The notes below the pieces were generated by a model. That model ran no database searches. It saw nothing but the letters and a program-made list of their open reading frames with translations, and had not been told where the DNA came from. DNA of 64,000 nt from a bacterium (lineage in GTDB: Bacteria; Vulcanimicrobiota; Xenobia; Xenobiales; JADMJV01). Location: positions 1 to 64,000 of the forward strand of contig JASBRJ010000290.1 in assembly GCA_030149525.1 (NCBI GenBank). Reading direction: 5' to 3'. Of the stretch, positions 63,197-64,000 are shown one piece after another. The first letter of the stretch is position 1. Every line of letters starts with the position of its first letter. The position numbers and the translations under genes are program-made.

Positions 63197-63245
63197 GTAT
63201 CACGGTCCGACCCTGATCCTGGGTCAAACTCCAAGTCTGATCCAG
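63197..63245. repeat. 49-nt twin-dyad element, copy 3 (GGATCA/TGATCC)
   Basis: GTATCA-N11-TGATCC, one base, GGGTCA-N11-TGATCC, then AG. The second dyad keeps pairing as G-T at one position. Centres CGGTCCGACCC and AACTCCAAGTC are close to copy 1 (42 of 49 bases identical). It lies 48 nt from the GTCTC array and about 110 nt beyond the 3' end of the last gene. Confidence 0.9.
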
Positions 63246-63357
63246 CCCAAGATGCCTTGTATCCGCCGCTACTGGTCCAGGATGCTGGATTGAACAGGCG
63301 CAAGGGTCATTTGGCCATCATAAAGTCCGGCGGGCCGTGGACCCTGGTACTCATGTC

Positions 63358-64000
63358 TTAAGTTAGGTTGGCCCAGCCATCCCGATTCAGCTTTCTCAAC
63401 CGTTCAAGCTCCAACTCATCCTGAAGCAGCCAGCTCTTGATTTGTGGTCCCAACTGTCCGAAGAACCTCATCCATTGTGCCTGGTTAATGGCAAGAGGGT
63501 TACCCTGAAGCAGGGTGATTTTTCCGGCATTTCCCAATGTCGCGATGCAGGTCATCGTGAAGGTCATCCTCTGAAATTTCAACGTCGTCTTTAGTTCTTG
63601 ATACTGAATATCACCGCTTGTCAATTCACGTAAGAGAAGCAGTCCCGAAAGAACAGCTTGCCCAGTCCCGAGAGATACGCCGCTGGCAAGAAAGTGTCGG
63701 AGGTCGTATCCGCGTCCATACATCCATCGGGCAACTTCGGCGACTGTCATTTCGCCGGGTCCAAAGCGTCCTGCGTTGATAGCCTGAAGCAAGGGAGTAA
63801 ATGGAGCGGGCAGTCCAGACGGCGTGGCGACATCAGAGACCAGATGTCCTAGTTGAAGCAGAAACGCCTCGATCAGTGTCACTCCACTCACACCTGATGG
63901 GCTCTCAGTTCGGATAAACTTGTGCGCCCTGGTCAACTGGTCGTAAGAGAACGCTGTGATGGAGCCCCTCAGGATGTCGAGCACTCCAAATACAAAGCCC
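63358..64000 (-). CDS. hypothetical protein, N-terminus outside the window
   Basis: The frame is open to the window edge, so the start is not certain; a GTG at 63984 is only one candidate. The visible 214 residues are helical with modestly hydrophobic stretches (VTLIEAFLLQLGHLV, LGTGQAVLSGLLLL, MTFTMTCIATLGNAG) and an amphipathic C-terminus. No domain recognised. The N-terminal half (GSITAFSYDQLTRAHKFIRT) looks like the middle of a larger protein. It is downstream of nothing in the window and is separated from the secreted-protein gene by the repeat array. Confidence 0.6.
   Translation of the reverse strand, partial: GFVFGVLDILRGSITAFSYDQLTRAHKFIRTESPSGVSGVTLIEAFLLQLGHLVSDVATPSGLPAPFTPLLQAINAGRFGPGEMTVAEVARWMYGRGYDLRHFLASGVSLGTGQAVLSGLLLLRELTSGDIQYQELKTTLKFQRMTFTMTCIATLGNAGKITLLQGNPLAINQAQWMRFFGQLGPQIKSWLLQDELELERLRKLNRDGWANLT

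Noticed and set aside
56553-63245. Twin dyads as a coding 8-residue repeat (GSxxxxDP on the minus strand)
   Set aside because: The 24-base period permits it, but all three copies are intergenic, without a surrounding gene, and the arms are kept rather than the protein.
62950-63303. 118-codon N-terminal extension of the secreted protein with 17-residue repeats
   Set aside because: The 51-bp repeat keeps the frame open; the signal peptide at ATG 62949 argues for the shorter protein.

Overview
The window is 64 kb of densely packed bacterial chromosome, moderately GC-rich, with about fifty protein genes and no rRNA, tRNA, CRISPR array, integrase or transposase that I could find. PBP1A next to MurB, a lipobox lipoprotein and several signal-peptide proteins fit a diderm, free-living heterotroph. 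The catalase-peroxidase fits life with oxygen. The many signalling proteins (HD-GYP, two histidine kinases, three NarL-type regulators, a 1621-residue Ser/Thr kinase hybrid, FIST) and the high share of unrecognised proteins point to an environmental, poorly sampled lineage. I cannot name the phylum from the sequence; an Eremiobacterota/Xenobia-like origin is only a guess.

Layout. 1-8 kb (+): truncated sugar dehydrogenase, two unknown proteins, PBP1A-MurB (directly abutting), a Uma2 nuclease and PepT. 8-10.3 kb (-): nitroreductase, a 63-bp tandem repeat, then LMW phosphatase and ketosamine-type kinase overlapping by one base. 10.3-13.8 kb (+): membrane-anchored protein and a GAF/HD-GYP/receiver protein. 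13.8-20.9 kb: metallophosphoesterase, unusual sirtuin, DUF4126 protein, and a fusion of nucleotide translocase, HEAT repeats and a cNMP-binding domain. 21-24.2 kb (+): hydrolase and YfhO-like protein. 24.1-28.1 kb (-): a translationally coupled operon of three multispanning membrane proteins plus an isolated FlhA-type C-terminal domain; one membrane protein ends in a FliG-N-type domain followed by a C2H2 zinc finger. This is the best candidate for an undescribed system. 28.6-40.8 kb (+): pterin dehydratase, FIST protein, KatG with a perfect 7-1-7 palindrome over its promoter, CHMI-type isomerase, Na/Pi transporter, histidine kinase plus response regulator, patatin-like lipase with inserted membrane helices, and a glycosyltransferase. 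40.7-49.7 kb: the giant kinase hybrid, an FAD oxidase, an SDR and two more NarL-type regulators. 50-56.4 kb: degenerate exonuclease/TerB/BRCT protein, degenerate 2H phosphoesterase, propeller lipoprotein, ppGpp-hydrolase-like HD protein, zinc-ribbon membrane protein. 56.6-60.6 kb (+): SNF2 helicase, SWIM/HTH protein and a small partner. 60.9-64 kb: an unknown propeller-like protein, a secreted tandem-duplicated protein and a truncated unknown.

A second striking signal is non-coding. Between 54.7 and 63.3 kb the intergenic spaces carry a structured repeat population: 23-nt dyads with 6-nt arms around an 11-nt centre, arranged in pairs one base apart. They come in two arm types (GGATCA/TGATCC and GTCTC/GAGAC) and are often preceded by a T-tract module, of which two 120-nt copies align without gaps. 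Start sites below were chosen from Shine-Dalgarno spacing, overlap with the upstream gene, or domain logic, and are stated where they matter.
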